DNA from: Bacteroidales bacterium
GTDB lineage: Bacteria; Bacteroidota; Bacteroidia; Bacteroidales; JAAUTT01
Assembly: GCA_012031335.1 (NCBI GenBank)
Contig: JAAUTT010000243.1
Location: forward strand, 1-6,687
Direction of reading: 5' to 3'
DNA: 6,687 bases
The notes under the pieces were generated by a model. It was not told the DNA's origin. It saw only the letters and a program-made list of their open reading frames with translations, and did not search any database. Within the stretch, counting starts at the first letter, position 1. Every line of letters begins with the position of its first letter. The position numbers were made by a program, and so were the translations under genes. Shown one piece after another: positions 5,436-6,687 of the stretch.

Positions 5436-6687
5436 TTACAACCAAGGTGTATTTTGAGTTAAATTGGAGTTTCTATCTCTTTCACCAGGAGGAATTCTGA
5501 AAATATAATCCTGCTGGTAAGTCCTCTCAGATGAGTTCTGATAATACCTTTGTTGATTAGCCCCATGGGTATCAATTCTCCAAACACCAGCTCCATAAGG
5601 TGGATTCCAAACTCTTTCGATAGCTCTCCAGCGACGGATATCGAATCCACGATGTCCTTCTCCAAGAAGTTCAACGATACGTTCCTGTTCAATTGCAGCA
5701 AAGAATACATCTTTGTCAGCCGTTTTGGATGCATCCAGAGCAGGCAAATTCCCGCGACGACGGATTTTATTTACAAGTTCAATAGCATCAGCCTGAGGTC
5801 CCAACAATGCATTGGTAGCTTCAGCATACATCAGGTAAACATCAGCCAAACGCATAACAGGCCATGCATAATCACCTTCACTACGTCCGAGCCCGGGAGT
5901 GTTTCTTAAAAATTTACGAAAAACATAACCTGAGTTTGTACCGTCGGTATTATAAGAAGTATATTTAACACCATTAATAGTAACAACAGCGTTCCAGGTT
6001 TTGTAAATAAATGGGCACCATCCGGTTGATTTAAGTGATGCAAAACCAACACTCATCTCATAATCCCACATTATGGAGGATTTCATGCGATAATCCCGGT
6101 CAGCATAACTCTGTGGGTTTACAGAAGAATTTAATGCTGTTCTGGCACCAGCTGTACTTGGGTTCATAGGCACAAGCTTAGTAGCAAAATCACCAGTGGC
6201 AATTAACTGATAGCGGTCGGCTATTTCATAACGCGGATGAACCCAACATTGAGAACCTTCATGTGAACGTCCTGAAACATCGCGCATCAGCTCTTCGCCC
6301 TGCCCTGTACCAGCTCCACCATGAGCAAACGCCATTATCATTTCACCATCACCATTAGCTGCTGAGGTAAACAGGTAATAATAGTTGGGTAAAACATCTG
6401 CTTTACCAATAACATCAATTTGGCCTGGTTCTCCACCACGGAAGAGTTGTAAACCAAAATCGTTGATCACCGATTTGAAATCTCTTGCTGCACGTGCATA
6501 CCCTGAATCTGCCTGGACAGGATCAGGAGTGAACCCTGCAAGTTCCGGCCAGCCGAATTTATTCCAGCTTGCCCAATATAACTGAAGTTTACCACGGAAA
6601 GCCAAAGCCGCGGGTTTACCAACACGACCAACCTGAGCAGCTTTTAACGGTAATTTTTCATAACGCCAATGATGTAATAGTAGCCTT
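5436..6687 (-). CDS. SusD/RagB-family glycan-binding outer-membrane lipoprotein, N-terminal part missing
   Basis: About 416 C-terminal residues are visible; a full SusD is about 500-620, so the lipidated N-terminus and first TPR helices lie beyond 6687. SusD proteins sit on the outer face of the outer membrane as a lid on a SusC TonB-dependent transporter and bind oligosaccharide for import. Hallmarks in order: Gly-Arg-Val-Gly-Lys-Pro-Ala-Ala-Leu-Ala (about 6635-6600) then a Leu-Tyr-Trp-Ala-Ser helix; Met-Arg-Leu-Ala-Asp-Val-Tyr-Leu-Met-Tyr-Ala-Glu-Ala; Glu-Gln-Glu-Arg-Ile-Val-Glu-Leu-Leu-Gly-Glu-Gly-His-Arg-Gly-Phe-Asp; and the C-terminal Phe-Arg-Ile-Pro-Pro-Gly-Glu-Arg-Asp-Arg-Asn-Ser-Asn-Leu-Thr-Gln-Asn. 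A TTG at 6605 could be taken as a start, but the frame and family similarity continue upstream of it. The stop is 25 bases before the DUF5018-like start. The frame is doubtful in the last 20 or so bases at the edge (from about 6665). Confidence 0.93.
   Translation of the reverse strand, partial: RLLLHHWRYEKLPLKAAQVGRVGKPAALAFRGKLQLYWASWNKFGWPELAGFTPDPVQADSGYARAARDFKSVINDFGLQLFRGGEPGQIDVIGKADVLPNYYYLFTSAANGDGEMIMAFAHGGAGTGQGEELMRDVSGRSHEGSQCWVHPRYEIADRYQLIATGDFATKLVPMNPSTAGARTALNSSVNPQSYADRDYRMKSSIMWDYEMSVGFASLKSTGWCPFIYKTWNAVVTINGVKYTSYNTDGTNSGYVFRKFLRNTPGLGRSEGDYAWPVMRLADVYLMYAEATNALLGPQADAIELVNKIRRRGNLPALDASKTADKDVFFAAIEQERIVELLGEGHRGFDIRRWRAIERVWNPPYGAGVWRIDTHGANQQRYYQNSSERTYQQDYIFRIPPGERDRNSNLTQNTPWL

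Noticed and set aside
5550..5909. Plus-strand open frame of 119 codons
   Set aside because: It is antisense to the strongly supported susD-like gene, has no recognisable domain or start signal, and is best explained as a shadow.
1..6687. CRISPR arrays, tRNA/rRNA genes, transposases or attachment sites
   Set aside because: No spaced direct repeats, tRNA-like cloverleaf, rRNA motifs or transposase signatures were seen on either strand.

Overview
The window looks like the interior of a polysaccharide utilization locus (PUL) from a member of the Bacteroidota. The basis is a SusD/RagB-type protein, small outer-surface lipoproteins with acidic residues after the lipidated cysteine, short AT-rich gaps with almost no Shine-Dalgarno sequences, and a set of secreted uronate-polysaccharide enzymes. 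The genus cannot be fixed from this sequence. All supported genes are on the minus strand, so transcription runs from position 6687 towards 1. A susC-type TonB-dependent transporter gene is expected just beyond position 6687.

In transcription order the window holds: (1) a susD-like glycan-binding lipoprotein gene, cut at its 5' side by the window edge (5436-6687); (2) a small lipoprotein resembling DUF5018 proteins, broken by two single-base deletions (4972-5410); (3) a 327-residue lipoprotein resembling DUF4466 (3976-4959); (4) a gap of 179 bases with a very long imperfect hairpin ending in six T, a likely terminator or attenuator (3854-3968); (5) a GH88-type unsaturated glucuronyl hydrolase with one frameshift (2608-3796); (6) a two-domain protein, an alginate-lyase-type N-terminal domain (PF05426/PL38-like) fused to a right-handed parallel beta-helix, with two frameshifts (443-2500); (7) the first 143 codons of a PL8-type lyase (1-430).

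The genes fit one pathway. The lipoproteins and SusC/SusD would capture and import an acidic, uronic-acid-containing polysaccharide. The PL8 and PL38-like lyases would cut it by beta-elimination, leaving 4,5-unsaturated uronate ends, and the GH88 enzyme would remove these. PL8 plus GH88 points to a glycosaminoglycan-like substrate (chondroitin or hyaluronan type), whereas the PL38-like domain points to glucuronan or alginate-like chains, so the exact glycan is open.

Three of the seven features above are split by a total of five single-base length changes, all at or next to short A/T runs. Each gene becomes full length when one base is added or removed, and the reconstructed lengths are exact multiples of three. 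This pattern suggests sequence error rather than real gene decay. The most notable biological items are the lyase/beta-helix fusion and the roughly 110-base structured hairpin between the binding-protein genes and the enzyme genes.
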